Made by a program: the position numbers and the translations under genes. The notes below the pieces were generated by a model. It did not search any database. It was not told the DNA's origin and worked only from the letters and a program-made list of their open reading frames with translations. Below are positions 18,015-27,660 of a DNA stretch of 64,000 nt, one piece after another. Source of the stretch: Chitinophaga deserti (GTDB taxonomy: Bacteria; Bacteroidota; Bacteroidia; Chitinophagales; Chitinophagaceae); NCBI RefSeq assembly GCF_003149455.1, contig NZ_QFFK01000015.1, positions 33,541 to 97,540 on the forward strand, in the 5' to 3' direction. The first letter of the stretch is position 1. Each line of letters starts with the position of its first letter.

Positions 18015-18485
18015 ATGAATTACAATGCAGAAGAGCAGTTTGAAAAGACCGGATTGGTATTGCCTCCGGCACCCGCGCCGCTGGGGGTGTACAAGCCTTA
18101 CCTGATCGACGGGAAGTACCTTTACCTCTCCGGCCACGGACCAGTGCAGAACGACAAATCCCTTATCATCGGCCGTATCGGGAAAGACATGGATATGGAA
18201 GCCGGCAAACTGGCCGCGCAGCAGGTGGGGCTCACCATGCTGTCTACCATCAAAACCCATGTGGGAAGCCTGAACCGGGTGAAAAGGGTTATTAAAGTGC
18301 TGGGAATGGTGAATTGTACACCTGAATTCGAAAGACATCCTTACATCATCAACGGCTGCAGCGAACTGTTCGCCGCCGTATGGGGAACGGAAAACGGGAT
18401 AGGCGTGCGCAGTGCCGTGGGATTTGGTTCACTGCCGGATAACATCCCTGTGGAAATTGAAGCGCTGTTTGAATTACATGATTGA
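18015..18485 (+). CDS. RidA/YjgF family enamine/imine deaminase-like protein
   Basis: A 156-residue RidA-family protein of the longer Rid type. It carries YLIDGKYLYLSGHGPVQND near 28-46, DMDMEAGKLAAQQVGLTML, and the conserved C-terminal RSAVGFGSLPDNIPVEIEAL, where Arg and Glu hold the carboxylate and water. RidA proteins hydrolyse reactive 2-aminoacrylate-like enamines or imines made by PLP-dependent dehydratases. The frame opens further upstream, but the ATG at 18015, 14 bases after the permease stop, gives a normal N-terminus. Its place between a sugar-acid permease and a keto-deoxy-sugar kinase suggests removal of an enamine made during breakdown of a 2-amino sugar acid; that is inference. 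Confidence 0.9.
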   Translation: MNYNAEEQFEKTGLVLPPAPAPLGVYKPYLIDGKYLYLSGHGPVQNDKSLIIGRIGKDMDMEAGKLAAQQVGLTMLSTIKTHVGSLNRVKRVIKVLGMVNCTPEFERHPYIINGCSELFAAVWGTENGIGVRSAVGFGSLPDNIPVEIEALFELHD

Positions 18486-18534
18486 CTTCGCTGATTTTCC
18501 CGAAAAGTCCTACTTTCCCGGAAAATACCCGGAT

Positions 18535-19557
18535 ATGATCCCATCGCTCACCACATTCGGAGAATTATTGCTGAGGCTGCACAGCAGTGGCGACAGCCGC
18601 TTTCTGCAAACCTCTGGCTATACGCCCTTCTACGCAGGTGCAGAAGCTAATCTGAGTGTATTACTGGCGCGGCTGGGTATTCCGGCGCAGTATATAACGC
18701 GGGTGCCGGGCCACGATCTTTCGCTGGCCGGCATCGCGCAATTGCGCGGGCAGGGAGTGGACGTAAGTAACGTGCTCTACGGCGGTCAAAAGCTGGGCAT
18801 CTACTTCTCAGAAACCGGTAACCACATCCGCCCGGTACAGGTCATCTACGACCGTGCCGGCAGTGCCTTTTCAGAACTGAAGCCCGGCATGATTCATTGG
18901 GACGATGTGCTGGATGGGCAAACGCATTTCCACTGGACCGGCGTTTCCCCTGCAGTATCTGCGTCCGCTGCCGAAGTGTGTGCGGAAGCTATCAATGCCG
19001 CGCGCAACAAAGGAATCAATGTATCCGCCGATTTCAATTACCGTTCCCGCCTATGGCAATATGGTAAGCATCCACGGGAAGTAATGCCCGCACTGCTCGC
19101 ACAATGCCACATCGCAGTGGCGGACCTGGATGCCTGTCATGTATATTTTGGATTAGAGACGGATGCTTCCCGGAGTTGGGAACAACAATTCGAAACTGCC
19201 GCACATGCGCTGAAAGATCAGTTTATGACCGATCTGCAGGCATTGGCAATGAGCTTCCGCGTACAGGAAGGAGGGCAACTGATGTATACGGCCGCACTCA
19301 TGACGGCCGGTAAAGCCTTTTTCAGCCACCTCAAAGTAGCCTTGCCACAGGTGCGGGAAAGCATCGGTACGGGCGATGCTTTTGCAGGCGGGTTGTTATA
19401 TGCTACCATGATGGGCTTCTCCCCGCAGGATACCATCGACTTTGCTACCGCCTGCGGTATCATCAAACAAAGCATTCCCGGCGACTGGCCCCTGTTTTCC
19501 AAAGAAGAGGTGCAGGCCATGATGAGCCGGGGTATCAATACCCGTATCTCCCGCTAA
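18535..19557 (+). CDS. PfkB family sugar kinase, 2-keto-3-deoxygluconate kinase-like
   Basis: A 340-residue ribokinase-fold kinase. It opens with TTFGELLLRLHSSGDSRF, has FYAGAEANLSVLLARLGIP (PfkB signature 1 region), FSADFNYRSRLW in place of the usual DxNxRxxLW, and the C-terminal PfkB signature SIGTGDAFAGGLLYATM with the catalytic Asp in GTGDAF. DFNYRSRLW is typical of 2-keto-3-deoxygluconate (KDG) kinases, so phosphorylation of a keto-deoxy sugar acid is the best guess. An earlier in-frame ATG at 18478 overlaps the ridA stop (ATGATTGA) and would add 19 residues; I prefer MIPSLTTFGELL because family members start just before TFGE. It is the last gene of the operon and ends 6 bases from the convergent STAND gene. 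Confidence 0.85.
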   Translation: MIPSLTTFGELLLRLHSSGDSRFLQTSGYTPFYAGAEANLSVLLARLGIPAQYITRVPGHDLSLAGIAQLRGQGVDVSNVLYGGQKLGIYFSETGNHIRPVQVIYDRAGSAFSELKPGMIHWDDVLDGQTHFHWTGVSPAVSASAAEVCAEAINAARNKGINVSADFNYRSRLWQYGKHPREVMPALLAQCHIAVADLDACHVYFGLETDASRSWEQQFETAAHALKDQFMTDLQALAMSFRVQEGGQLMYTAALMTAGKAFFSHLKVALPQVRESIGTGDAFAGGLLYATMMGFSPQDTIDFATACGIIKQSIPGDWPLFSKEEVQAMMSRGINTRISR

Positions 19558-19563
19558 TATTGT

Positions 19564-22500
19564 TTATTTAAAGTTCAGGCCCAGCTCACGGATGCGCTTT
19601 TTGTCCGTAATAGGCTTCACCGGCGATCCCGGGCTGCTGATCCGCGCCCAGATAGACGCCTGATCAAATACGTTGAGGCGTGCACTGTCATTGTCAAATA
19701 CGGTGAGGTAGCGGTCGCGTGCATAAAAGAATGCTTTCCCTGACCGGGCCATTCCATACGTATCGTTAGAAGTCAGTTTAAGCCCTTTTTTGACCCCGAG
19801 CCGGTCGTCGAGTACAAAGAGCTGGTTGGCCCGGGTAAAGGTTAGTACGTTGCCGGTAGTGCGGTTGTATTGCACGAAATCGATCCCTTCCGGTACCAGG
19901 TATTGCGAAGGTTGCTGATTGCCGGAAATATCGTATCGCCGCAGTGTATCGGTTTTGGCATCGTAGCCATTGGCGTTGGGATTGTTTAGCCGGGTAACCA
20001 GGCCGCCTTTCACGAAATCTATACCTGTGGCAATGCCCGGATAAAATTCCTGTTTACCGTTGTTGATATCCGCAATAATTACACCTTCCCGGTATATCAT
20101 GGAATTTTCCACCTCATCAGTCGTATTCACCCTTAGCGCAATTTTCCCGGTAGCCACATTGCCGTATGCATAACTGATGCTCGCATTGGCAGGGGCGTCG
20201 TAGGTAAGGGTATCGTTGCCGTGAAGGATGTGGCAGAAAGATGTGCTGCCCCAAATGGGAGAGCCTTCGTCGGTGAAATCCGCGTAGGTGATCTCATCAC
20301 GTATCGCATGTAGCAGCTGTCCGTTTTCATTGAATATCTGCAGTGCGGGATAATCACCTCCGTCGAAATACATGTTCATGAACCGCCGGCCGTCGCGCGA
20401 GGTGGTAATGGTAGATTGAGAGGGGATGTGGCGGATAAGGCGCCCGTCTGGTGAGAGAAGCATCAGCAGGTCCTGGATATCGCTCTGGTAAGGGACCAGA
20501 ATGTTCCCGTTGGCCAGAACACGCACGTTGTAAGACTCTTCAGAATTATTGGCATATTGTGAAATATCCGCCAGTCCGTGCAAATGCTCTCCCGGGTCCA
20601 GCGGCATGGTAATATGCACGCGTTTATCGCAGTCATACAGCGTAGCCTGACTAAACTTCCTGTATTGCCTTTTTTCAGGTTGCTTCTTCATCTTGGTTGG
20701 CGGAGGGGGTACTTCCTGCAACATACTACTGCGGCTTAATACCAGAATGTTACCTCCATCCGCGAAACAGGCATACTGCACGGAATCGAATTCTTCCACG
20801 ATCTGCCCGTTGATGGTAGAAAGTATGTAATTCCTCACGGAATCCCGCCGCTCTTTAGGGCGCACATTGTAAACGATGTATTGCCCGTCATCAGAAATAT
20901 CTATATCGATCTGTTCCACTTTCACATAAGGCAGGTCGTAATCCCAGCGGGCAAACAACGCCTGCGCGGCCTGCAGCTGCATCGTTTCTTTCAGCTTGAG
21001 ATTTAACATGGAAGTATCTTCTCCATACACTTTCGTGCGAAATATGCCGAAAAGCCCCAGTGCCGTGGCGGCATCTTTGTCGGCAAGGTCGTACCCCATA
21101 TACACGAGGCTCTCGTTGCGGTTGAACTCCCGCTGCAGCCGCTCCTGATTGAAGTACAGTGCGGTAGTGACAAGTAACAGTATCCCGAAGCCAATCCATC
21201 CCAGCTTCCAGCGTTTCTGCCGGCGTTTCAGGCGGTCTGTCCGTTCTGCTTCTATGGCCTGCTGGATCTTTACTTCTTCCTGCTTTTTAATACTGGCTTC
21301 GTAAAATGCCGTCACCTCCGGCGAAAGGTTCAGTTGTTTTATGTATGGTCCGTAAGAGATGATCTCGCGTTCGCTCAGGTGATCGCTGGCGTTGTTCTTA
21401 AATCCGTCGTACCGGCTGTTGATCTGCCTTTCTGTGAATCCCGCGCGGCGCTGTTCTTCAGTACGCCGGTTGTCGATCAGTTTGGCGAGAATGTCGTGCG
21501 CCAGTTCATAGGTTTGTCCGTCGGACCGTAATATTTTGTTTTTATCCAGTTCCGAGAGACAGGTGTTCATTAATGCAGAGGATCGTCCCTGCAGGTATTT
21601 GGGGACCTGACCGGTAAACCATATCCCGCTGTTTACACGCGCATAGGGAACGGGTCTTTTAGTGCCCTCACTCGTTACAAATGCATCCAGTACGTTACCC
21701 ACGAAGTTGTCAGGCAGGTCGGGGAACTGGGTTTGCAATTGCTCCTGGATCACGTGTATACGCTCATGCATGAAGCGGTCGAGCACATCCTGCAGGCAGC
21801 CGAACCGGCGGATGATAGTACTGTTGAAACGCAGGTGCGGCCAGGTGGAATTGCCCGGTTCCGTTTTGTTGGGTGTATTCAGGTAAACGGTTCGCCACAG
21901 CTGATCGAGGTAGATCTGGAGATAGGGGAGTGATACTGTTTGCCGGTCGGATAATACTGCTATGATTTCCCTGGCATTGTCCGCCCCCTGTTCCAGTTCT
22001 ATATTGAACCGCTCGCACGACCGGACAATCACTTCTTCCACATTCCGGTTGTTCATCGGCTCAATGCGCAACCGGCGGTCGCAGAAGTCGGGGATGTCTT
22101 TTTCGAAGCGGCTCAAGCCTGCAAAGAATTCTTCCCGCATAATGAAGAGGAAGTTGCAGAACTGCAGCTCCGGATCGGTGAGGATGTGATCGATGATGCG
22201 GATGGTATTAGCCTTTTCCTCTTCGCTGCCCATAATAAGCAGCTCTTCAAACTGGTCGAAGATGAGATAAACGGAGCGCAGGTAACGCAGGTTAATGCCT
22301 TTGAGCGCGGCATATATTTTCTCCGGCGCATCGCTGGATGCCGGGCGCGCGCGTAATACCTGCGGTGCGTTTTTATATTGCTGGCTGCCGGTGAGTGAGG
22401 TGGCAGGCATCTCTACGGCTTTTGTATCCGCGGCCATTTCGGTAACGGCCAGCAGGGAATCCACCAGCTGATCGCCCCGGCGGATGAACAGCGGAAACCA

Positions 22501-22707
22501 GTCGGTATCGTCCATCCGGTTTTGCAGCCCGCATTGCACGATGCTCGTTTTGCCGGTACCGCTGGTGCCGTACACCAGCACGAGCCGGTTCTTGTGGATG
22601 TGCTGATACAATGCGTTTACTTCTTCGTCGCGCCCGAAAAAGATATTGTAGTCATCCCTGCCGTAAGGGTCCAGGAACTTAAAGGGGCTGTTGAGTATGC
22701 TTTCCAT
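19564..22707 (-). CDS. STAND-type P-loop ATPase with membrane segment and propeller-like C-terminus
   Basis: A 1047-residue regulatory ATPase. Residues 1-30 (FKFLDPYGRDDYNIFFGRDE) match the lead-in of bacterial nSTAND ATPases. Walker A is GTSGTGKTS with Lys53; Walker B is YLIFDQFEE with Asp151. A winged-helix/helical arm follows to about 480, then a basic coiled coil (KIQQAIEAERTDRLKRRQKR) and one membrane helix, about 501-519. The remaining 520 residues look like repeated beta-strands, as in a propeller sensor. The start ATG overlaps the TAA of the CHAT gene (TAATG), so the two are translationally coupled. STAND proteins switch on by oligomerising when the C-terminal sensor meets a ligand; here the effector is presumably the CHAT protease. 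A frame extension to 22767 is rejected because of this coupling. Confidence 0.8.
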   Translation of the reverse strand: MESILNSPFKFLDPYGRDDYNIFFGRDEEVNALYQHIHKNRLVLVYGTSGTGKTSIVQCGLQNRMDDTDWFPLFIRRGDQLVDSLLAVTEMAADTKAVEMPATSLTGSQQYKNAPQVLRARPASSDAPEKIYAALKGINLRYLRSVYLIFDQFEELLIMGSEEEKANTIRIIDHILTDPELQFCNFLFIMREEFFAGLSRFEKDIPDFCDRRLRIEPMNNRNVEEVIVRSCERFNIELEQGADNAREIIAVLSDRQTVSLPYLQIYLDQLWRTVYLNTPNKTEPGNSTWPHLRFNSTIIRRFGCLQDVLDRFMHERIHVIQEQLQTQFPDLPDNFVGNVLDAFVTSEGTKRPVPYARVNSGIWFTGQVPKYLQGRSSALMNTCLSELDKNKILRSDGQTYELAHDILAKLIDNRRTEEQRRAGFTERQINSRYDGFKNNASDHLSEREIISYGPYIKQLNLSPEVTAFYEASIKKQEEVKIQQAIEAERTDRLKRRQKRWKLGWIGFGILLLVTTALYFNQERLQREFNRNESLVYMGYDLADKDAATALGLFGIFRTKVYGEDTSMLNLKLKETMQLQAAQALFARWDYDLPYVKVEQIDIDISDDGQYIVYNVRPKERRDSVRNYILSTINGQIVEEFDSVQYACFADGGNILVLSRSSMLQEVPPPPTKMKKQPEKRQYRKFSQATLYDCDKRVHITMPLDPGEHLHGLADISQYANNSEESYNVRVLANGNILVPYQSDIQDLLMLLSPDGRLIRHIPSQSTITTSRDGRRFMNMYFDGGDYPALQIFNENGQLLHAIRDEITYADFTDEGSPIWGSTSFCHILHGNDTLTYDAPANASISYAYGNVATGKIALRVNTTDEVENSMIYREGVIIADINNGKQEFYPGIATGIDFVKGGLVTRLNNPNANGYDAKTDTLRRYDISGNQQPSQYLVPEGIDFVQYNRTTGNVLTFTRANQLFVLDDRLGVKKGLKLTSNDTYGMARSGKAFFYARDRYLTVFDNDSARLNVFDQASIWARISSPGSPVKPITDKKRIRELGLNFK

Positions 22708-24554
22708 TACGGTATCGGGGTTAAGGCTTGTTGGGCGAATTTCCGGAAGGCGGTGAGCTGCTGGCAAACGGCCTCATATCTTCCCTGCTCCTGTTGCTCG
22801 TTGCGCGCAAACCGCCGGTTGATGTTAATCCGCACATAATCCATGGCCTCATCGGGCTTAGGTACGGTACGGAAAACGTAGGTATCGTCTGCAGGCTGGT
22901 ATTGCCCGAAGATGACGAGGTTTGATCTGTCTGCCCTGCTTTCGAAGGCATTTACATCCACCACCAGCGGTGAGAGATTGAGGAACTCCAGCGAATCCCC
23001 TTTGTACTGCCGTCTTTCCACATTGAAAACCGGAAGTACCTGCTTGATGAGTACCACACCACTGTTATCGAGGTGTTTGGCAAGCAGGTAATAATTGATC
23101 TCATGACTGGCGTTGGAGTTCATGAGCTTCACTACCTGGTGGTCGAATACGGTGAGGGTATCGTGCCGGTATTTGTTGATGCGGATATTCTGAATACTGG
23201 TAAGCGTGTAGCGGTGAAGGAACCCCAGCCGCTCGAATACCGTACTGAGCATAGCCTCGGCTGTTATGCACATGCCGGGTACCTCTGTTTCCGCGATCTT
23301 TGGCTGGCCGGAGGAACCATATCCTGCGTAAGTGGCGGAGCGGATATATTGCAGGTATTCACAGGCTTCCCCGAATGGTTTGTTTTCCGGGTCACTATCG
23401 CGCAGTGTACTGAGTTCGCTTACGAAATACTGTACATCTGGTAAGGTGTCGATGTATTTGCGGATGGAACGGATAAGTGCGGAATAGTCGTATACGGAAC
23501 GGTCGGCAATCGACAGACTGAAATATTTATCCAGCAGCTGCATCATCTCATCGGGCAGTTCTGCTACTTTTTGCATGATTTTCAGTTCCCATAGCTGGGA
23601 GATCATGATGATGCCCATGAACTCGGAAGTGATGTGGAAAACTCGACCTATCTGCTCGAGCCTTTTTAGGCCGGGCTGTTTTAATCCCTCCGCCCCGTAC
23701 TCGGCAGCAAACAGCGTTTTGAGCTGTATGGCGATGGGGTGGGGGAGCACGTCGAGGATGGTTTTTTGGATGACATTATCTTCGATGATTTCGGTTTGCC
23801 GGCGTTCATCGATTTGTTTGGCCGGGAGGTTGCCATCTTTCACCAGTGCGGCGAACAATGTTTGTGTAAGCTGGATATTGGGTTCTTCTGTAGGTTGAAC
23901 CGTCTTTACTTCTGCTGGTACGGGATTCTGATCTACCGCAGCAGCATTGTTAAAGAATAGTCCCCAGAATGGCTCGCGGGGTGTTTTGCCGGGGAGGTTA
24001 AGATCTCGCGATGGAGGTGCATCCACACCGAGGGGTACTGCAGATGCAAGTTGAGCCGCGGCGAGTGCGGCTTCGAAAGCCTGCCGGATGCTCATTCGTT
24101 TCACGCAAACTCCTTTGAAGAATTCCACACCAAAGATGCGTGCGGAACGGTCGTTGATGGCTGCAGAAGTGGCAATAACTGCCGGAACGCCCAGTTCCAG
24201 CAATTGTGCTACCTGCGCGCCCGTGGAACAGCCGTTGAGGATCACCAGTTTCAGTGCGCCCGACGCTGCACTGGGTTTCAGCTGGTAAGCGAGGCCCTGC
24301 CCGTTGGCAGCCTGGTCAGTAAATAGTAAGGATTGTTCGCCTGCATGACCGGCGTAATGGAAGATAGCAATGTCTGAACCGTAGGTGGAAAACGCATTGT
24401 TCATATTGGCGACCGTAGCGAAAGACTCCCGGTGGATGCTGTAATCACCCCGGTTAGCCGCTATGAGCGTATTATGAATGCCCTCGTCTTCCTCCGTTAC
24501 CGATTGCAACGGCGCCTGCGGATGATTTGCAAAGGCAATGATGATTTTTTTCAT
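22707..24554 (-). CDS. CHAT-domain protease-like effector
   Basis: A 615-residue protein with an N-terminal CHAT (caspase HetF associated with TPRs) domain at about residues 1-200. The catalytic His70 is in IAIFHYAGHAG and Cys109 in LVILNGCSTGAQV, the family's two core motifs; AVIATSAAINDRSARIFGVE continues the fold. The other 400 residues have no family I recognise. They are mostly helical around 225-400 and beta-rich later. No signal peptide is present. It is the first gene of a two-gene operon with the STAND ATPase. CHAT proteases with STAND partners are known conflict-system modules, including the CRISPR-linked TPR-CHAT that cuts a specific protein. The substrate here is unknown. Confidence 0.8.
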   Translation of the reverse strand: MKKIIIAFANHPQAPLQSVTEEDEGIHNTLIAANRGDYSIHRESFATVANMNNAFSTYGSDIAIFHYAGHAGEQSLLFTDQAANGQGLAYQLKPSAASGALKLVILNGCSTGAQVAQLLELGVPAVIATSAAINDRSARIFGVEFFKGVCVKRMSIRQAFEAALAAAQLASAVPLGVDAPPSRDLNLPGKTPREPFWGLFFNNAAAVDQNPVPAEVKTVQPTEEPNIQLTQTLFAALVKDGNLPAKQIDERRQTEIIEDNVIQKTILDVLPHPIAIQLKTLFAAEYGAEGLKQPGLKRLEQIGRVFHITSEFMGIIMISQLWELKIMQKVAELPDEMMQLLDKYFSLSIADRSVYDYSALIRSIRKYIDTLPDVQYFVSELSTLRDSDPENKPFGEACEYLQYIRSATYAGYGSSGQPKIAETEVPGMCITAEAMLSTVFERLGFLHRYTLTSIQNIRINKYRHDTLTVFDHQVVKLMNSNASHEINYYLLAKHLDNSGVVLIKQVLPVFNVERRQYKGDSLEFLNLSPLVVDVNAFESRADRSNLVIFGQYQPADDTYVFRTVPKPDEAMDYVRININRRFARNEQQEQGRYEAVCQQLTAFRKFAQQALTPIP

Positions 24555-24751
24555 TAGTAACGCGCAATTGGGGGTAAATAAAATTCCGCTCTGCCCGCTG
24601 GAAATCTCAACTTTTGGAGTTAATTTGGAGTCACAATCTGTTACCTAAGGTACGATTTTTCAACGAATTAGTCAGGACGATAACCCCAGAACCAAACAAG
24701 TTAGCTCATTCGGCATAACCCCGGATCTCCTTTAAAACTGTAGAACAGCAT
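24555..24751. promoter_or_regulatory. divergent promoter region between CHAT-STAND and caspase operons
   Basis: A 197-base AT-rich gap that must hold the promoters of both divergent operons. I do not find a perfect TAnnTTTG box on either strand. Divergent arrangement suggests shared control. Confidence 0.4.
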
Positions 24752-27649
24752 ATGCAAGAACGTCGATTTTATGCGGCTTTCGCCGGCATAAACGCTTATC
24801 CCGACAGTCCGCTCAGCGGTTGTGTGCAAGACGTGCTCAAAATGGACCGCCTGTTCCGTGAGCAATGTGCTGCGCAGGAAGGCTTCAATTATCTGCCCGC
24901 ATATTACCTTCAGCCCAATACCGCCGATGCCCGGTTGCTGGAACAATATGGCACCGCTTTAGGTACTCCGGTCTCCTGGCAGCCTGCTACTTTCGAAAAT
25001 ATTACGCAACAGCTGTTCGGCCATTTCAAAGAAGCCAAAGCTGGCGATATCTGCGTTTTCTTTTACAGCGGCCACGGCTCACAAACGGAGGCGCCTCCCC
25101 AGTTTCATTTCAATAACCCCGGCCGCAAACTGCAAACACTAGTTTGTGCAGACAGCCGCACCGGGGCTCGTGACCTTACCAATAAAGAACTGGCTTACCT
25201 GCTCTGGAAGGCTTTTGGCAATACCGAGGCCCACTGCCTCGTTATCACAGATTGCTGCCATGCCGGGGGCAATACCCGCGCCCTTCGGCCGCAGGGTACT
25301 TCAAAGGAGTTTCGTACCCGTTTCCATGCCGATGCGGGGAGGCAGCTGGCGTTTACAGATCTCCTCGGCCACGATGCACCCGGTTTTTATACGGCAGTTA
25401 ACGGCGAAATGAAACCCGCCATTGCAAGGTATGTTCACCTGGCTGCCTGTCGGAGCGATGAGCTGGCACAGGAATCGTGGCGTGGCGGGCTATTCACCGC
25501 CCGCCTGGCAGATACGCTCCGGGCAAACGGTGGAACTACCTCATACCGCGATCTGATGTGGCGGCTGCAGTCGGTAGTGAATTCCGCAGCAGGCCAGCAG
25601 CATCCTGTTGTGTTTGCCACCAACGATGCTGACCTCGACCGCAAATTCCTCTCAGATGCCCTGCAGCCGATTGTACCACAATTCGATGTGCTGTTCGACG
25701 TGAGCCTGCAACGCTGGAAAGTTTTCGGCGGTGCGATACACGGCCTCGTACCGGGTACCCTACTGCAGGTACGCGATGGAGCTACGATTATCGAAACAGA
25801 GCTTCGTGAAGTGGAAGCCATGTTTGCGCTTGCTGACCTGCCCGGGTTAGATGAAGCTTCAGAAACTGCCCGCGCTACGGTAATCAGGGCTGCCGCGCCT
25901 GCAGTTACGATCTGCAGTGCCCCCGATCATTTGCTGGAAACTGCCTGGAGGGCAGGGCGTTATCCGCTGATGGATCTCCGGTTCGGGGTAAACGGGGCAG
26001 GATATGAAGTATTCCGGCCAGCAGATGGTAGTTTTGTATTGCTGGAAAGCGGCAGGAACCTGCCATTATTCCGTCGTACACCCAATGCCGCACTGTTTCT
26101 GGACCATGCACACCGTGTGGCCAACTGGCTGGCGGTGCGCGACTGGAAACGCCTTGATCCGCACCTCGGGCGCGAACATTTTGAACTGAAATGGTCAGTA
26201 ACAGACGGTACAGTTACGGGCGATGATGTTGCATTAACCTACCACAATGGAGACTCTCCGGGATTCTCCCTCAGTATTGCATTGAAAGCTAACGCACCTG
26301 TGGAGCAGTGTTTTGCCCGCGCACTGTACCTTGGCAGTAAATACGATATATTCACAGAGCTGTTACGCAGTGATCTGCCGCTTACACGCGGCGGTGATCC
26401 CGTTCACCTTTCCTATATAAATGAAGGCCGCACGGAAACCACCATCCCGGTATCCATCGACGAACTGTATCCCACCTACAACCGGTACGAAATCACGGAC
26501 TATCTGAAGATCGTGGTTTCTACAGCCGATTTTCGGGTAGATCGTTTTACGCAGGCCTCTCTGGAGCTGGATCAGCCGGGTAGCAGGGGGATTGGACTGT
26601 CAGCAAAAAATACATTCGGGAAAGACATTGGTGAATCACCGTTGTGGTCCATCTTCAACTGTAGTATTACCACTGCTTTTGAAGGTTTGGAAATACAGTC
26701 AGACGGAGGTAAGAAGCTCCGGCTGGGACCGCTGGAAATTACCACACCCGACGCGTTTACCGGCAAACTCACATTATTACCTGAGCGTAAAATATCCCCG
26801 GCAGACCCCGCGGCCTGGGGCGATAACATTAATGAAAATGCGCTGGACGGCGGCATGGCTGCCATCAGGATCGATACCGCCGTCTCATTCCGGCCGGAAG
26901 CCCCTTTGTATGTTTTGCAGCCTGCTCCCGCAGTGGCTGTGAGGCAGCTGCCCGACCATATAATTATCCCTTATGCTCCCGATCCTGTTACGGGGGCATA
27001 TATTCCTGTGGGGTTCCAGGATAAAACCAGCCGGATAGCGATCGTTCATTTGCCTTCTCCTGATGTACAATTCCGGCGTGTGTATATTGCTGTGCGGAAC
27101 ATCGGACTGACTGTTTACGCTAAATCAGGCAAAGTATGGAAACAGGAATCTGTTTATGGTGGAGAGGGGCCGGCTGTGTTGCTGATAGATGGTATTGCCG
27201 GAAATGCGGAGCTGATGTGGCGTGTCTTCTCTGGTCATGCAGCCGCACCACAATGGCTGGCACGTTTTGATTTTACAGTTACGGATAACCCGGCTGCCAT
27301 TGCCGGAATGCTCGCTTCCGCACTTGCAGCAGCAGGTATTACATCTGTTAAGATCGTAACGCATGGCATGGGAAAGCAGCTTGCACAACTGGCGGGAATC
27401 ACAGAACCGGGCACACTCATTTTTACCGGGAAAGAAGAAGAAGGGCAAACCACAGGCGAACTGTTACGGATACTGACCGTTTCCCTTCGCGATAGCGGTG
27501 CCGTGAAAGCAATAATCCCCGTGATTGGGGAAGCCCTTCGTATGAAGGATGCGCATGACCCCGCAACGGTTGCCGCACCGGAGTATCCGGAGTATCTAAT
27601 GGATACGGAACGCATCCGAAAAATCATGAATCAGATCATTCCACATTAA
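24752..27649 (+). CDS. caspase-family (C14) protein with C-terminal beta and hydrolase-like domains
   Basis: A 965-residue protein. The caspase-like domain (about 1-290) starts FYAAFAGINAYPDSPLSGCV. It has His108 in FFYSGHGSQ and Cys169 in VITDCCHAGG, the metacaspase-type dyad, plus AACRSDELAQE for the later strand. A GAIHG motif domain follows (RWKVFGGAIHGLVPGTLLQV, near 320), then a beta-sandwich region (about 470-640). The last 200 residues resemble an alpha/beta hydrolase (VLLIDGIAGNAELMWRV, VKIVTHGMGKQLAQLAGI), but the nucleophile elbow reads HGMGK instead of GxSxG. It may therefore be a non-catalytic hydrolase-fold domain. No signal peptide. It is followed after 11 bases by the caspase-subtilisin gene. 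The GAIHG and beta regions recur in the 1290-residue protein at 58961-62833. Confidence 0.85.
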   Translation: MQERRFYAAFAGINAYPDSPLSGCVQDVLKMDRLFREQCAAQEGFNYLPAYYLQPNTADARLLEQYGTALGTPVSWQPATFENITQQLFGHFKEAKAGDICVFFYSGHGSQTEAPPQFHFNNPGRKLQTLVCADSRTGARDLTNKELAYLLWKAFGNTEAHCLVITDCCHAGGNTRALRPQGTSKEFRTRFHADAGRQLAFTDLLGHDAPGFYTAVNGEMKPAIARYVHLAACRSDELAQESWRGGLFTARLADTLRANGGTTSYRDLMWRLQSVVNSAAGQQHPVVFATNDADLDRKFLSDALQPIVPQFDVLFDVSLQRWKVFGGAIHGLVPGTLLQVRDGATIIETELREVEAMFALADLPGLDEASETARATVIRAAAPAVTICSAPDHLLETAWRAGRYPLMDLRFGVNGAGYEVFRPADGSFVLLESGRNLPLFRRTPNAALFLDHAHRVANWLAVRDWKRLDPHLGREHFELKWSVTDGTVTGDDVALTYHNGDSPGFSLSIALKANAPVEQCFARALYLGSKYDIFTELLRSDLPLTRGGDPVHLSYINEGRTETTIPVSIDELYPTYNRYEITDYLKIVVSTADFRVDRFTQASLELDQPGSRGIGLSAKNTFGKDIGESPLWSIFNCSITTAFEGLEIQSDGGKKLRLGPLEITTPDAFTGKLTLLPERKISPADPAAWGDNINENALDGGMAAIRIDTAVSFRPEAPLYVLQPAPAVAVRQLPDHIIIPYAPDPVTGAYIPVGFQDKTSRIAIVHLPSPDVQFRRVYIAVRNIGLTVYAKSGKVWKQESVYGGEGPAVLLIDGIAGNAELMWRVFSGHAAAPQWLARFDFTVTDNPAAIAGMLASALAAAGITSVKIVTHGMGKQLAQLAGITEPGTLIFTGKEEEGQTTGELLRILTVSLRDSGAVKAIIPVIGEALRMKDAHDPATVAAPEYPEYLMDTERIRKIMNQIIPH

Positions 27650-27660
27650 ACTGATACAAC

